Part shown: piece after piece, positions 7,774 through 15,789 of the stretch | How positions within the stretch are numbered: the first letter of the stretch is position 1 | Layout: each line of letters opens with the position of its first letter | From: JAAZMF01 sp036786445 | GTDB lineage: Bacteria > Bacillota > Limnochordia > DTU087 | Direction: 5' to 3' | Assembly (NCBI GenBank): GCA_036786445.1 | Contig: DAIQRD010000002.1 | Location: 1-56,890 of the forward strand | Length of the DNA stretch: 56,890 bases | The notes under the pieces: model-generated | What the model saw: only the letters and a program-made list of their open reading frames with translations | What the model was told of the DNA's origin: nothing | Database searches by the model: none | Program-made: the position numbers and the translations under genes

Positions 7774-8175
7774 ATGATTGATAATCGGCAGGCTTTAGGC
7801 CCTCCTACTACATGTGCCCATATGGAGCATTTCCTGGAGACTTGCCTGCTCCTTTTGGTAGATGAAGCACCGGGCCATGGGTACAGTTTGCTCGATCGCT
7901 TGGCGGAGTTTGGTTTTCCAGCGGAATCGCTCAATGTGGGAACTCTCTACCGGACACTGCGCCGCTTGGAGGATGAAGGATTGGTCTCTTCCGATTGGGA
8001 GGAAGGCGGCCAGGGCCCCCGGCGACGTGTCTACACCATGACAGAGAAGGGTGGAGAGAGTTTGGCCATTTGGATCAAGATCATCCAGGGCAATAAACAG
8101 CGGATAGAAAGGCTTCTGTCCCGCTATGCGGCCTTAGGTAAATCAGATAAGAAAGAAGGGACAAAAGAAACATGA
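7774..8175 (+). CDS. PadR family transcriptional regulator
   Basis: ATG 7774 follows GGAAGGAG (7757-7764). An in-frame ATG at 7717 is possible but has no ribosome site. The roughly 133-residue protein has a winged-helix domain: MEHFLETCLLLLVDEAPGHG, then NVGTLYRTLRRLEDEGLV and the wing RRRVYTMTEKG, the PadR hallmark. The C-terminal helix serves dimerisation. It overlaps the following permease gene by four bases (ATGA), so it is translationally coupled to a transporter that it probably controls. The ligand is unknown. Four cysteines including CAH and CLLLL occur, but no clear metal site. Confidence 0.88.
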   Translation: MIDNRQALGPPTTCAHMEHFLETCLLLLVDEAPGHGYSLLDRLAEFGFPAESLNVGTLYRTLRRLEDEGLVSSDWEEGGQGPRRRVYTMTEKGGESLAIWIKIIQGNKQRIERLLSRYAALGKSDKKEGTKET

Positions 8176-8651
8176 CAACAGCTGTAATCTATGGGATTGC
8201 CTTTGTGTCTCTTGTGGTGGGTTGGGCTAAAGACCCAGTGAAATCCAAGAGGGCTTTGATAATCGGTTTTCGGGCTTTTGCAAAAATGTTGCCTGCCCTA
8301 TTGGCCGTGACCGGGCTTATGGGTATCATCAGTGGAGCCCTTTCCCCGGAGACGATTTCCAGGTACATGGGGCCAGAGTCCGGCTATTGGGCAATGGTAA
8401 TTGGGGCCATTGTGGGGTCCATCACTTTGATTCCCAGCATAGTGGCTTTGCCTCTGGCTGGCTCCATATACAGTGCGGGAGCGACATCTATGGCGGTGGC
8501 AGCCTTTATTACCACCCTAAACATGGTGGGCGTTGTCACTGCGCCCCTGGAGATCGAGCAGTTGGGAAAGAGATATACATTGGTCCGCAATGGCCTGAGC
8601 TTCGTCTTTGCTCTGATCATAGCTATCGGGATAGGGGTGATCTTGCGATGA
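8172..8651 (+). CDS. permease half, COG0701/DUF318-like, first gene
   Basis: A 159-residue integral membrane protein with about four membrane segments (FRAFAKMLPALLAVTGLMGI, IGAIVGSITLIPSIVALPLA, a third segment near AAFITTLNMVGVV and a C-terminal segment). The glycine-rich pattern fits the predicted-permease/ArsP-type family in its split, two-gene form. It overlaps padR upstream and the second half downstream by ATGA junctions, so all three are translated together. The two products probably form one transporter; the substrate is unknown. Confidence 0.7.
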   Translation: MTTAVIYGIAFVSLVVGWAKDPVKSKRALIIGFRAFAKMLPALLAVTGLMGIISGALSPETISRYMGPESGYWAMVIGAIVGSITLIPSIVALPLAGSIYSAGATSMAVAAFITTLNMVGVVTAPLEIEQLGKRYTLVRNGLSFVFALIIAIGIGVILR

Positions 8652-9235
8652 AAACCGACCGAGTTAGCAAGGGCCGAGAGGCAGCTCAGTCTGCCAACAC
8701 TGCTCTAAGCGTGCGGGCATTCCGTCCAGCCATATTGATGCTCTTTGTCTATGTGGTGCTTTGGATCTGGTGGCCTAATCTGGCGACCCGCTCCGTCAAA
8801 GCATTTGGGTTCTCATTAAGAGAAGTGATGATGATTATGCCTGGTATCTCTATCCTTATCGGTCTTTTCGAAGTTTGGGTGCCAAAATCAATGGTGGAAA
8901 CGCATATGGGTAGTGGTTCAGGACTCAAAGGTTACGTTCTTGCCTTCATATTTGGTACCGCCCCCACTGGGCCGCTGTATGGCGCGTTTCCAGTGGCTAA
9001 GGGTCTCTTTGAGAAGGGTGCTAGTGTCGGAACAGTGACAGTGTTTCTCGGAGCATGGGGTTCAGCGAAGATACCCCAGCTCATGTTGGAAGCAAAGTTC
9101 ATGGGTATGGCTTTCACAGTTACACGGTTTGCCCTTACAGCAGTGGGTGTCGGCATTATGGGAATGCTAGCTAATCGTCTGGTAAAGCAGGGGGAGATCC
9201 CCGGGTTGGCTGGGGCCGAGTCACAGCAAAAGTAA
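8648..9235 (+). CDS. permease half, COG0701/DUF318-like, second gene
   Basis: ATG 8648 overlaps the stop of the preceding permease gene. The 195-residue product has about four to five membrane segments, including LKGYVLAFIFGTAPTGPLYG, whose FGTAPTGPLYGAFP motif matches the second half of the predicted permease family. It is longer at the N-terminus, with a charged cytoplasmic stretch of about 20 residues. With the preceding gene it should rebuild a full eight- to nine-helix permease. A hairpin follows at 9295. Confidence 0.7.
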   Translation: MKTDRVSKGREAAQSANTALSVRAFRPAILMLFVYVVLWIWWPNLATRSVKAFGFSLREVMMIMPGISILIGLFEVWVPKSMVETHMGSGSGLKGYVLAFIFGTAPTGPLYGAFPVAKGLFEKGASVGTVTVFLGAWGSAKIPQLMLEAKFMGMAFTVTRFALTAVGVGIMGMLANRLVKQGEIPGLAGAESQQK

Positions 9236-9294
9236 AGCATAGCGATGCAGTTCATAAGGTGTTGCAGGATGATGGGTGTCACTCTATCCCATTA

Positions 9295-9327
9295 CCAGTG
9301 GGCATCTTCCTAGGGGATGCTCACTGG
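9295..9327 (+). terminator. hairpin after permease operon
   Basis: CCAGTGGGCATC pairs with GATGCTCACTGG (one mismatch) around a 9-base loop; no T-run. It is the probable end of the padR-permease transcript. Confidence 0.5.
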
Positions 9328-9446
9328 CCACCATGGTTGCTCCAGTACAATCCAATGCCGGGGTGCTGTTCCCATTTTGGGGCAGGACTGGGGGTTTAGT
9401 CGGGGAATTCTACCATGGGATGTTAACGGAGGGAGGAGGCATAGGC

Positions 9447-10352
9447 ATGTTTGGGAAAAGGGATTTGCAGCGGGTTTCTAGATTAGTAATGCTGATCTTA
9501 AGTCTGGTACTTATGCTCGGTGGTGCTGCCTGGGCTGATAATCTAGTAATCCATTTTATCGATGTGGGGCAAGGTGATTCCGTCTTAGTTCAGACACCGT
9601 CGAGGGCAACGGTCCTCGTAGATGCAGGGGATACCAAGGCGGGCAGGGAAGTGGTGGTACCTTATTTGGAAGAGCTGGGGATCGAGTATCTAGATCTAGT
9701 GGTCATGACCCATCCTCATTTTGATCATATAGGTGGGTTGATTCCTGTCTTGAAAAGGTATCCTGTGGAGCAGGTATTAGCTGATGGTCAGATTCATACT
9801 ACCCGCACATATGAGGATTTGCTGCGCTTGATTTTCGAAAAGGAAATTCCTTTTAGATTGGCTCGGGCTGGTGAGGAGCTTACTATTCCGGGTTTGGATG
9901 AAGTCTTGATTCTCAATCCACAGGAGCCGCTATTGCAGGGTTTGAATAATAACTCTGTTGCACTTTGGCTTCGCCATGGCGACATTGCCGTGTTGCTTAC
10001 AGGAGATATTGAAGCAGCAGCAGAGGAACGGATTTTGGCTAGGGGACAGTTTCCTAAGGCCCAGATCCTGAAAGTAGCCCACCATGGTAGTGGGACTAGT
10101 ACTACCCCGGCTTTTCTACAAGCGGTGAGTCCCGAAAACGCCATTATTTCTTTAGGAGCCGATAATACCTATAACCATCCCCATGGAGAGACTTTGCGAC
10201 ACCTTGAAGGGGCTGAGATCAACATCTGGCGGACAGATCTAAGGGGCACCATCATTGTTGTCAGTGATGGAGTATCATATCGTGTGCTGGGGGAAGGGGA
10301 AACTCCCTCATTAGCTCACGACACAGCAGTTGAGGTGGAAGTTAGCCATTAA
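9447..10352 (+). CDS. exported metallo-beta-lactamase-fold hydrolase, ComEC C-terminal type
   Basis: ATG 9447 follows a very strong GGAGGGAGGAGG; the longer frame from 9276 lacks such a site. The 301-residue protein has a signal peptide (about 1-29, ending GAAWAD). A ComEC/Rec2-like hydrolase domain follows: VIHFIDVGQGDSVLVQTP, metal motif THPHFDHIGG, ALWLRHGDIAVLLTGDIE and KVAHHGSGTST. The family includes secreted stand-alone homologues of the nuclease-like ComEC domain. No ComEC channel domain is present, so a direct role in DNA uptake is not indicated. The next gene is a DUF3006 protein with its own ribosome site, the usual partner of this family. Confidence 0.88.
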   Translation: MFGKRDLQRVSRLVMLILSLVLMLGGAAWADNLVIHFIDVGQGDSVLVQTPSRATVLVDAGDTKAGREVVVPYLEELGIEYLDLVVMTHPHFDHIGGLIPVLKRYPVEQVLADGQIHTTRTYEDLLRLIFEKEIPFRLARAGEELTIPGLDEVLILNPQEPLLQGLNNNSVALWLRHGDIAVLLTGDIEAAAEERILARGQFPKAQILKVAHHGSGTSTTPAFLQAVSPENAIISLGADNTYNHPHGETLRHLEGAEINIWRTDLRGTIIVVSDGVSYRVLGEGETPSLAHDTAVEVEVSH

Positions 10353-10395
10353 ACCGGACACCGTTGACTACTTTCTGAAGCAAGGAGTGTGGGGC

Positions 10396-10632
10396 GTGTC
10401 AGAGATCAGGATCGAGGCGACTGTTGATCGGATAGAGGAAGACCAAGCGGTGTTACTGCTTGCCACCCCCCATGGAGAGCTGCCAGTCAATTGGCCTGTG
10501 GCTTTGCTCCCCCCTGGAGTTGGCGAGGGAAGCAAGCTTGATTTTGCCATAGGCGAAAACCGACAAGCAGAGGCTGATGCCCGGCAGCGGGTGGCGGATC
10601 TCTTGGAGGAGCTGACTCGGCGTAAGGATTGA
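10396..10632 (+). CDS. DUF3006 domain protein
   Basis: I chose GTG 10396, which has AAGGAG (10382-10387) upstream, over an overlapping TTG/GTG further upstream. The 78-residue product (start MSEIRIEATVDRIEEDQAVL) follows the DUF3006 pattern: VDRIE near the start, a short beta region, LPPGVGEGSKLDF and a C-terminal basic helix (ADLLEELTRRKD). This domain is commonly encoded next to ComEC-like hydrolases, as here. Its biochemical role is unknown. A second DUF3006-like protein is encoded about 1.2 kb downstream. Confidence 0.85.
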   Translation: MSEIRIEATVDRIEEDQAVLLLATPHGELPVNWPVALLPPGVGEGSKLDFAIGENRQAEADARQRVADLLEELTRRKD

Positions 10633-10832
10633 TGAATTCACACAGCGATGCCGGAGAATATTTACGAGGCAGAGTGCAAGAAGGCTCATGAGTTCCATTG
10701 TGGGAATATGTCAAGTCAGACTAGCATATGGGGTTGTGGGGAAGACTGCTCTTAGTGGAGGGGGTAGATAATCTAAAGCCGTGCTCTCAGTGACAAGCGC
10801 TATGGGAGAGCAGCTGCAAAGAGGTGCTGCCT

Positions 10833-11873
10833 TTGTCTACCATGTCTCCATCCACGCAACAGACTGCATTATTTTATCCCGAAGAAGCCGTTTTTGAGTC
10901 AGAAGCCCTGACCTATGCATTGGGGAAGCGACTGTACAGCGAATTCCAGGCTCGGGGTATCAAGATAGAAGTGGGCCCATCCCATAATCGGTTACCAGTG
11001 GCAGGTGCCAACTACTGTGAGCGTTTTCACCATGCCAAGCAGATGGTGGCAGTAGGTGTTAAGCGTAGCCTGCGGCCCCAGTCCTGTCAGCCCTCCGCCG
11101 ACTACCGTTTGGTTCTCAATACTAGCTGTCCAGCCAAATGCCACTACTGCTATTTAGCTGCTACTTTGGGGGAAAGAACCTATGTGAGGCTCTATGTAAA
11201 CGTCCATGAGATCCTAGATGCGGCCAGCAAAGTACTTGACCAGAGGGCTCCCAAGATGACAACTTTTGAAGCAAGCAGTTCCTCTGATCCGGTGGCCATA
11301 GAGCACCTTACCGGGGCTTTGCTGCAAGCCATTGAATTCTTTGGTAGAGAGCCCAACGGTCGCTTAAGGGTGGTTACCAAATCCCATCATGTGGATAGCT
11401 TGGTGGAGGCCGCTCACCGAGGACATACTCGTTTTCGTTTTAGTATTAATACGGAAGCCATCATCAATAGCTATGAAGAAGGCACTGCCTCGTTGGCAGA
11501 GCGTTTGGCCGCAGCCGTCAAGGTGCATGAGGCGGGCTATCCCTTGGGGTTTATTATTGCACCGCTCATCATCTATGATGGTTGGCGTCTAGACTACAAA
11601 GACCTTCTAGACAGGCTCCAGGGCAGTCTGCCCAAGGCTGTTGTCAGTGATCTGACCTTTGAGCTGATCATGCATAGATTCACGCAGCGATCTCGTCGCC
11701 TGATCCTGGAACGGTTTCCCTATACTACTTTGGCCATGGATACGGAGGATCGGATTCACAAAGGATTTGGCAAATACGTATACGAACCGCAGAAAGCCCA
11801 GGAACTTGAGGACGTTCTGCGGTTCTACATTAGCGAAAGGTTTCCCGATGCCCAGATAGAGTATTTTACCTAG
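10833..11873 (+). CDS. splB: spore photoproduct lyase
   Basis: A radical-SAM enzyme that reverses the 5-thyminyl-5,6-dihydrothymine lesion in DNA of germinating spores. The [4Fe-4S]/SAM motif is CPAKCHYCY (Cys about 99, 103, 106 from the chosen start). The remainder follows B. subtilis SplB closely: TYVRLYVNVHEILD, FEASSSSDPVAIEHLT, RLRVVTKSHHVD, RFRFSINTEAI, GYPLGFIIAPLIIYDGW, FELIMHRFT and the C-terminal IEYFT. TTG 10833 has AGAGGTG six bases before it; GTG 10824 and ATG 10842 are alternatives. No splA regulator is visible. The 3' end overlaps a convergent lipoprotein gene by eight bases. Confidence 0.95.
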   Translation: MSTMSPSTQQTALFYPEEAVFESEALTYALGKRLYSEFQARGIKIEVGPSHNRLPVAGANYCERFHHAKQMVAVGVKRSLRPQSCQPSADYRLVLNTSCPAKCHYCYLAATLGERTYVRLYVNVHEILDAASKVLDQRAPKMTTFEASSSSDPVAIEHLTGALLQAIEFFGREPNGRLRVVTKSHHVDSLVEAAHRGHTRFRFSINTEAIINSYEEGTASLAERLAAAVKVHEAGYPLGFIIAPLIIYDGWRLDYKDLLDRLQGSLPKAVVSDLTFELIMHRFTQRSRRLILERFPYTTLAMDTEDRIHKGFGKYVYEPQKAQELEDVLRFYISERFPDAQIEYFT

Positions 11874-12255
11874 ATGGCTCTGGTCCTTTCTGTAACTGAA
11901 TCAAGAGGTCATGGACTTCAACCTTGATCCTGCGGGTTGTCTCTTCATCGACTGAATAGGCATGATCAAGATCATCGACAGTGTAAAGAATATCCCCCTC
12001 TTGAACAAAAGCCAACTGGTTATGGGCTACTGCTATTGGGTCACTGTTGGGACAACGGGGCAAAAGGATTACTGTATCTGCCTCTATTTGGTCGACAGAA
12101 TAGAGGAGCCCCGGCGTGTTAGTGGTTGGCTTCGCCATGGGGCTGAGCTCGGCTGTGGGATGTAGCTGTCGTACTGCACAGCCCGGTAGTGTCATGCCGA
12201 GAGTGACCACTAGCATCCACAAAGGGATCATCCAACGGTTGGCATATAGTCGCAT
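11866..12255 (-). CDS. lipoprotein with DUF3006-like domain
   Basis: A 129-residue protein from ATG 12255 with AAGGAGG upstream. The N-terminus has a lipoprotein signal peptide with lipobox LPGC (Cys about residue 26), so it should be lipid-anchored outside the membrane. Residues about 52-122 read VDQIEADTVILLPRC, LAFVQEGDILYTVDD and then TTRRIKVEVHDLLIQL, which follow the pattern of the DUF3006 protein encoded at 10396. This gives an exported version of that domain. It overlaps splB tail to tail. The function is unknown. Confidence 0.65.
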   Translation of the reverse strand: MRLYANRWMIPLWMLVVTLGMTLPGCAVRQLHPTAELSPMAKPTTNTPGLLYSVDQIEADTVILLPRCPNSDPIAVAHNQLAFVQEGDILYTVDDLDHAYSVDEETTRRIKVEVHDLLIQLQKGPEPSR

Positions 12256-12363
12256 AGTCAGCCTCCTTTGGGAGGCATGGCTGGTGATCTACCGTTATAT
12301 GCCCATTTGCTGGATTCCCCAAGCTGACATCAAACTCCTTCTAGCCACAGGAATGGAACAAGA

Positions 12364-12582
12364 TCAGCGGCGCCTTCGCCCACAGCCACAGGCGCACTGG
12401 TGAACTTGGTCTAGGGTATTCTGCATCATAGACAGCCTGTTGTTCATCTCGTGGCACATGCTATGCATTTCACGCATCATAGCATTGCGTTGGCCCATCG
12501 TGTTCGCTTGGTTGGGCATCAGAGCTTGTGGTGCCACACCTAGTGGTTGGTGCTCATAGCAGTTGGAGCGCATCTGGTACAT
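12364..12582 (-). CDS. Met/Cys/His-rich small protein of unknown function
   Basis: A 72-residue product from ATG 12582 with GGAGGTG nine bases upstream. It contains 13 methionines and seven or so cysteine and histidine pairs or clusters (NCYEH, MHSMCHEM, HQCACGCGRRRR), with no signal peptide. The middle part is helical (NRLSMMQNTLDQV). Such Met/Cys-rich small proteins suggest soft-metal binding or a coat-type structural role; I know no family. It lies 108 bases upstream of the lipoprotein gene on the same strand, with separate ribosome sites, and may share its transcript. Confidence 0.6.
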   Translation of the reverse strand: MYQMRSNCYEHQPLGVAPQALMPNQANTMGQRNAMMREMHSMCHEMNNRLSMMQNTLDQVHQCACGCGRRRR

Positions 12583-12677
12583 TAGCTTTCACCTCCATCC
12601 ATGGGATGTTAGTTCACTATATGTACCGCTCCAGGGCTCAGTGTAGGAGCCTTATCCCCACTGGAGCCAAACAGTAG

Positions 12678-13631
12678 TTAGCTCCTAGCCGGCTGTCCAA
12701 GATCAGTCTCTTGTTTGTGACTGGCTATATGTTCTACTAGAGACTCCAGTTCCGCTCTACTGAATAGATACCGCTCTTGGCAGAAGCGGCAAGTTAGCTC
12801 TGCCTCTCCCTGCTTTTCGATAATATCATTAAGTTCCTCTGGGCCTAGGGCGATGAGGGTGGCTTCACCCCGTTCACGGGAACATGTACAGGCAAAGCGC
12901 AGTGGTAGCCGATGCAGGTACTTTGGCTCCAGATCGCCTATAGCTTGATGAATTATATCTTCAGGAGTGCCACCCCCATCAATGATGCTGCTGATAGGTG
13001 GCAGATCTCTTAGCATATGCTCTAGCATGATGGCAATGCCTTCGCTGGCACCAGGCAAGAGTTGGAGAATAAGACCTCCTGCGGCCCTCACAGAATAGTC
13101 TACATCCACCAACACGCCTAGGGCAACGACTGAAGGGGTCTGTTCGGAATGGGCGAAATAGCTGGCGAAGTCCTCCGCGATTTCTCCACTGACCAGCGGC
13201 ACTCCGCCTCGGTAGGGCTCCCCCAACCCCAGATCCCTGATTACCCAAAGATGGCCTTGGCCTACAGCGGTCTTCACATCGAGCTTGCCTTGTGGACTGC
13301 TAGGTAGCTGGACATGAGGGTCATGAACATATCCCCGCAGGTTTCCCTGGGCATCGCCGTCGGCTACTATCTGTTCCAGGGGTCCATCTCCCACAATCTG
13401 CACAGTAACTCTATCTTTGTCCTTCAACATGGCTCCCAGCATGGCAGTGGCTGCCATGGTCCTGCCCAAGGCAGCACTGGCCACTGGTAGCATTTGGTGC
13501 CGGCGGCGCACTTCCTCGACAATACCTGTATTGACTACGGCTAAGGCACGAATTTGGCCATTGGCGGCTGTTGCTTGGGCAACATAGTCTGCTGCCCTAG
13601 GTTGCCTGGTTTTTGCTTCCGGATTTTCCAT
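12678..13631 (-). CDS. hslO: redox-regulated chaperone Hsp33
   Basis: ATG 13631 (MENPEAKTRQ) has AAAGGGGT upstream; an in-frame extension to 13679 crosses the probable promoter. The 317-residue protein shows the Hsp33 fold and the C-terminal zinc-binding switch: CTC (Cys248, Cys250) and CRFC (Cys281, Cys284). It is a cytoplasmic holdase turned on when the four cysteines are oxidised. It is transcribed away from the hydrogenase operon. A weak sigma-A box (TACAAT, 13656-13661 on the minus strand) precedes it. An oxidative-stress chaperone fits an oxygen-sensitive hydrogenase neighbour, though the link is only positional. Confidence 0.95.
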   Translation of the reverse strand: MENPEAKTRQPRAADYVAQATAANGQIRALAVVNTGIVEEVRRRHQMLPVASAALGRTMAATAMLGAMLKDKDRVTVQIVGDGPLEQIVADGDAQGNLRGYVHDPHVQLPSSPQGKLDVKTAVGQGHLWVIRDLGLGEPYRGGVPLVSGEIAEDFASYFAHSEQTPSVVALGVLVDVDYSVRAAGGLILQLLPGASEGIAIMLEHMLRDLPPISSIIDGGGTPEDIIHQAIGDLEPKYLHRLPLRFACTCSRERGEATLIALGPEELNDIIEKQGEAELTCRFCQERYLFSRAELESLVEHIASHKQETDLGQPARS

Positions 13632-13720
13632 TGGCGTTACCCCTTTCTGCTCAGTATTGTACCATAAGCAAGCACCCAATAGACAAAGGTTAACTTTTCG
13701 TGAAACAATTTACCAGACGC

Positions 13721-13749
13721 TTGTCCTTGAGACCATAGCGTGGTATCAT
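13721..13749 (+). promoter_or_regulatory. sigma-A promoter of the hydrogenase operon
   Basis: TTGTCC (13721-13726), exactly 17 bases, then TATCAT (13744-13749). The predicted start point falls inside the candidate Rex box just downstream. Confidence 0.65.
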
Positions 13750-13753
13750 AGGT

Positions 13754-13771
13754 TTGTGAAATAATGCACGA
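13754..13771. promoter_or_regulatory. candidate Rex operator
   Basis: TTGTGAA-ATAA-TGCACGA matches the low-GC Gram-positive Rex consensus TTGTGAA-N4-TTCACAA at 12 of 14 defined positions. It lies at the expected transcription start, so bound Rex would block the promoter. The rex gene itself closes the same gene cluster. Confidence 0.55.
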
Positions 13772-13792
13772 GCACTGAAAAGAGGTCTTAGC

Positions 13793-14047
13793 ATGCTCAC
13801 CATTGCCGTATGTGTTGGCAGCTCCTGCCACATAAAAGGCTCATACCAAGTTATTTCCCGATTTCAGGCTTTGATTCGCCAGTGGGAGCTGCAGGATGAG
13901 GTGGAATTGAAGGGCGTTTTCTGCGTGAGTCACTGCACTGGCGCTGTGGCCGTGCAGATCGATACTGGCCCGGTTATTTCTGTAACCGCTAGCAATGTGG
14001 ATGAGATATTTCATCAGCAAGTGTTGCCACAAGTGGGGGTGAAGTAA
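13793..14047 (+). CDS. [2Fe-2S] thioredoxin-like ferredoxin
   Basis: An 84-residue protein with the four-cysteine pattern of thioredoxin-fold [2Fe-2S] ferredoxins (NuoE C-terminal type): CVGSSCHIKGS near the start and CVSHCTGAV in the middle. It resembles the C-terminal extension of HydA in the same operon (CVGTSCYLKGSYDV and CFENCGAG). It ends one base into the start of the following hydrogenase-like gene, so the two are translationally coupled, and it is probably the electron carrier of that protein. It is the first gene of the operon. Confidence 0.85.
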   Translation: MLTIAVCVGSSCHIKGSYQVISRFQALIRQWELQDEVELKGVFCVSHCTGAVAVQIDTGPVISVTASNVDEIFHQQVLPQVGVK

Positions 14048-15789
14048 TGGGGGTTTTGACCACCGTTGAAGCCCAATGCAAGGACTGCTACAAATGTGTG
14101 CGAGCCTGCCCCGTCAAGGCCATAAAGATTAACACCGGTCATGCCCAGATTTGGGAGGAGCGGTGTATCCTCGATGGTTGCTGTATCAGTGTGTGCCCCC
14201 AAAATGCCAAGCGGGTGAGAGCTGATTTGCCTAGTGTACGGGCTCGAATAGCGCAAGGAGCGGTACTGGCGGCTAGTATAGCACCTTCATATATAGCGGC
14301 TTTTGACATTCCGACAGCGGGTCATCTAGTAGCTGCTTTGCGCAAGCTAGGCTTTACTTATGTGACCGAAACGGCTATCGGTGCTGAAATAGTGGCCCAT
14401 GCCCACAAAGCGTGCATGGAGGGAAGATCAAGCCCTGTAGTCACTAGTTCATGCCCGGCTATAGTCAATCTTGTGGAACAGCACTATCCGGAAGCCATTC
14501 CCTATCTGGCGCCTATTGTCTCACCGATGATTGCCCATGGAAGCATGTTGCATCAGCAGTATGGAGCTTCGGTAGAAGTGATTTTCATCGGCCCTTGTGT
14601 GGCCAAAAAGGCTGAAGCTGCTGAAGCACAATTCGCGGGGGTCATATCCAATGTACTCACCTTTCAGGAGCTGGAGCAATGGCTAGCCCAAGAGAATATT
14701 CGTCCCGAAGAGCTTGCACCGGAAGTATATGATACCGTCGATACCAATTGGGGCAGGAGCTTTCCCCTGGCCGGTGGCTTACTGCGTACAGCTGGTTTGA
14801 GTACCGATGTTTTGGCCAGCAGGATGGCGACAATCACCGGCATTGAGGAGAGTGAATCTGTGATCCGGCAGTTGATTGCCGGTGTGGACTTATCTTTGGA
14901 TCTCATAGAGATGTTAGCTTGTGAGGGTGGTTGTGTTGATGGCCCTTGTATGGTAGGACCTTGGGAGGGGATCGCCCGGCGGCAGCGGTTGATTCACCAC
15001 GTCAAAGAGGCGGGACAAGGGTTAGCCGATAGCTATCAAGGGTCATTCAAGTGGGCCGATGACGACGGACAGGCGCTTCCGTGGTTACGGCGCACTTACA
15101 CTGATCGGAAGCTCAGATTATCGGAGCCTTCCGAGGAAGAGCTACAACAGATATTGGCCGCTATTGGTAAGCGCACCCCCCAAGATGAACTCAATTGCGG
15201 TGCATGTGGCTATGATTCTTGCCGAGACAAGGCTCGGGCCGTCTACCAAGGGGTGGCAGAAAACGAAATGTGTATTCCCCATATGCGGGCTAAGGCCGAG
15301 TCTCTGGCCAATGTGATTATCGAAACCACGCCCAATGGCATCATCGTCGTCGATGATAACCTGTTGATTTTGGCTATCAATCCAGCGGCAGAGGTCATGT
15401 TTGGCTGTCTGGCTCAGGACTTGCTCCACCAGCCCCTCACTAAGCTAATTGATGCCCATGGCTTTGAGCGGGTATTGGGAAATCGTCAGCTGTTGAAGGA
15501 CATTGCCGAATATCCCAGTCACGATATTATCGTGCGTCAGTATGTGTTTGCTCCAGAGAATCAGGACATTATTATTGGCATTTTTACCGATATCACCGAG
15601 GATCAGGACCGTCAAGATGAATTGGCCCGACTAAAGGCTACGACCTTGGAGCGGGCTCAGGATGTAATCAATCGGCAGATGCGTGTGGCCCAAGAGATTG
15701 CTGGACTTCTGGGTGAGACCACAGCGGAGACCAAGGTCTTGTTATCCCAGTTAATGACGCTAATGCAGAATGGAGATGAGACGCCATGA
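14047..15789 (+). CDS. hydS: PAS-containing putative sensory [FeFe]-hydrogenase (HydS type)
   Basis: A 580-residue protein. Its domains, in order, are two [4Fe-4S] ferredoxin motifs (CKDCYKCVRAC, residues 11-21, and the cluster around Cys40-Cys50), an H-cluster domain (about 60-310), a CGACGYDSC four-Cys FeS domain (384-409) and a PAS domain (about 418-530) with a coiled C-terminus. The H-cluster motifs are TSSCPA (Cys136), GPCVAKK (Cys184) and ACEGGCVDGPC (Cys292, Cys296), so all four cluster ligands are kept. The usual proton-relay Cys next to Cys136 is Ser135, and the Met of MPC is Gly. These changes and the PAS domain fit a low-activity H2/redox sensor. It overlaps the phosphatase gene downstream by ATGA. 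Confidence 0.85.
   Translation: MGVLTTVEAQCKDCYKCVRACPVKAIKINTGHAQIWEERCILDGCCISVCPQNAKRVRADLPSVRARIAQGAVLAASIAPSYIAAFDIPTAGHLVAALRKLGFTYVTETAIGAEIVAHAHKACMEGRSSPVVTSSCPAIVNLVEQHYPEAIPYLAPIVSPMIAHGSMLHQQYGASVEVIFIGPCVAKKAEAAEAQFAGVISNVLTFQELEQWLAQENIRPEELAPEVYDTVDTNWGRSFPLAGGLLRTAGLSTDVLASRMATITGIEESESVIRQLIAGVDLSLDLIEMLACEGGCVDGPCMVGPWEGIARRQRLIHHVKEAGQGLADSYQGSFKWADDDGQALPWLRRTYTDRKLRLSEPSEEELQQILAAIGKRTPQDELNCGACGYDSCRDKARAVYQGVAENEMCIPHMRAKAESLANVIIETTPNGIIVVDDNLLILAINPAAEVMFGCLAQDLLHQPLTKLIDAHGFERVLGNRQLLKDIAEYPSHDIIVRQYVFAPENQDIIIGIFTDITEDQDRQDELARLKATTLERAQDVINRQMRVAQEIAGLLGETTAETKVLLSQLMTLMQNGDETP

Noticed and set aside
10704..10731. GAATA and CATATGG as a possible sigma-G promoter for splB
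   Set aside because: The spacer is 16 bases rather than 17-18 and the -10 matches only five of seven positions, so it is not better than chance.
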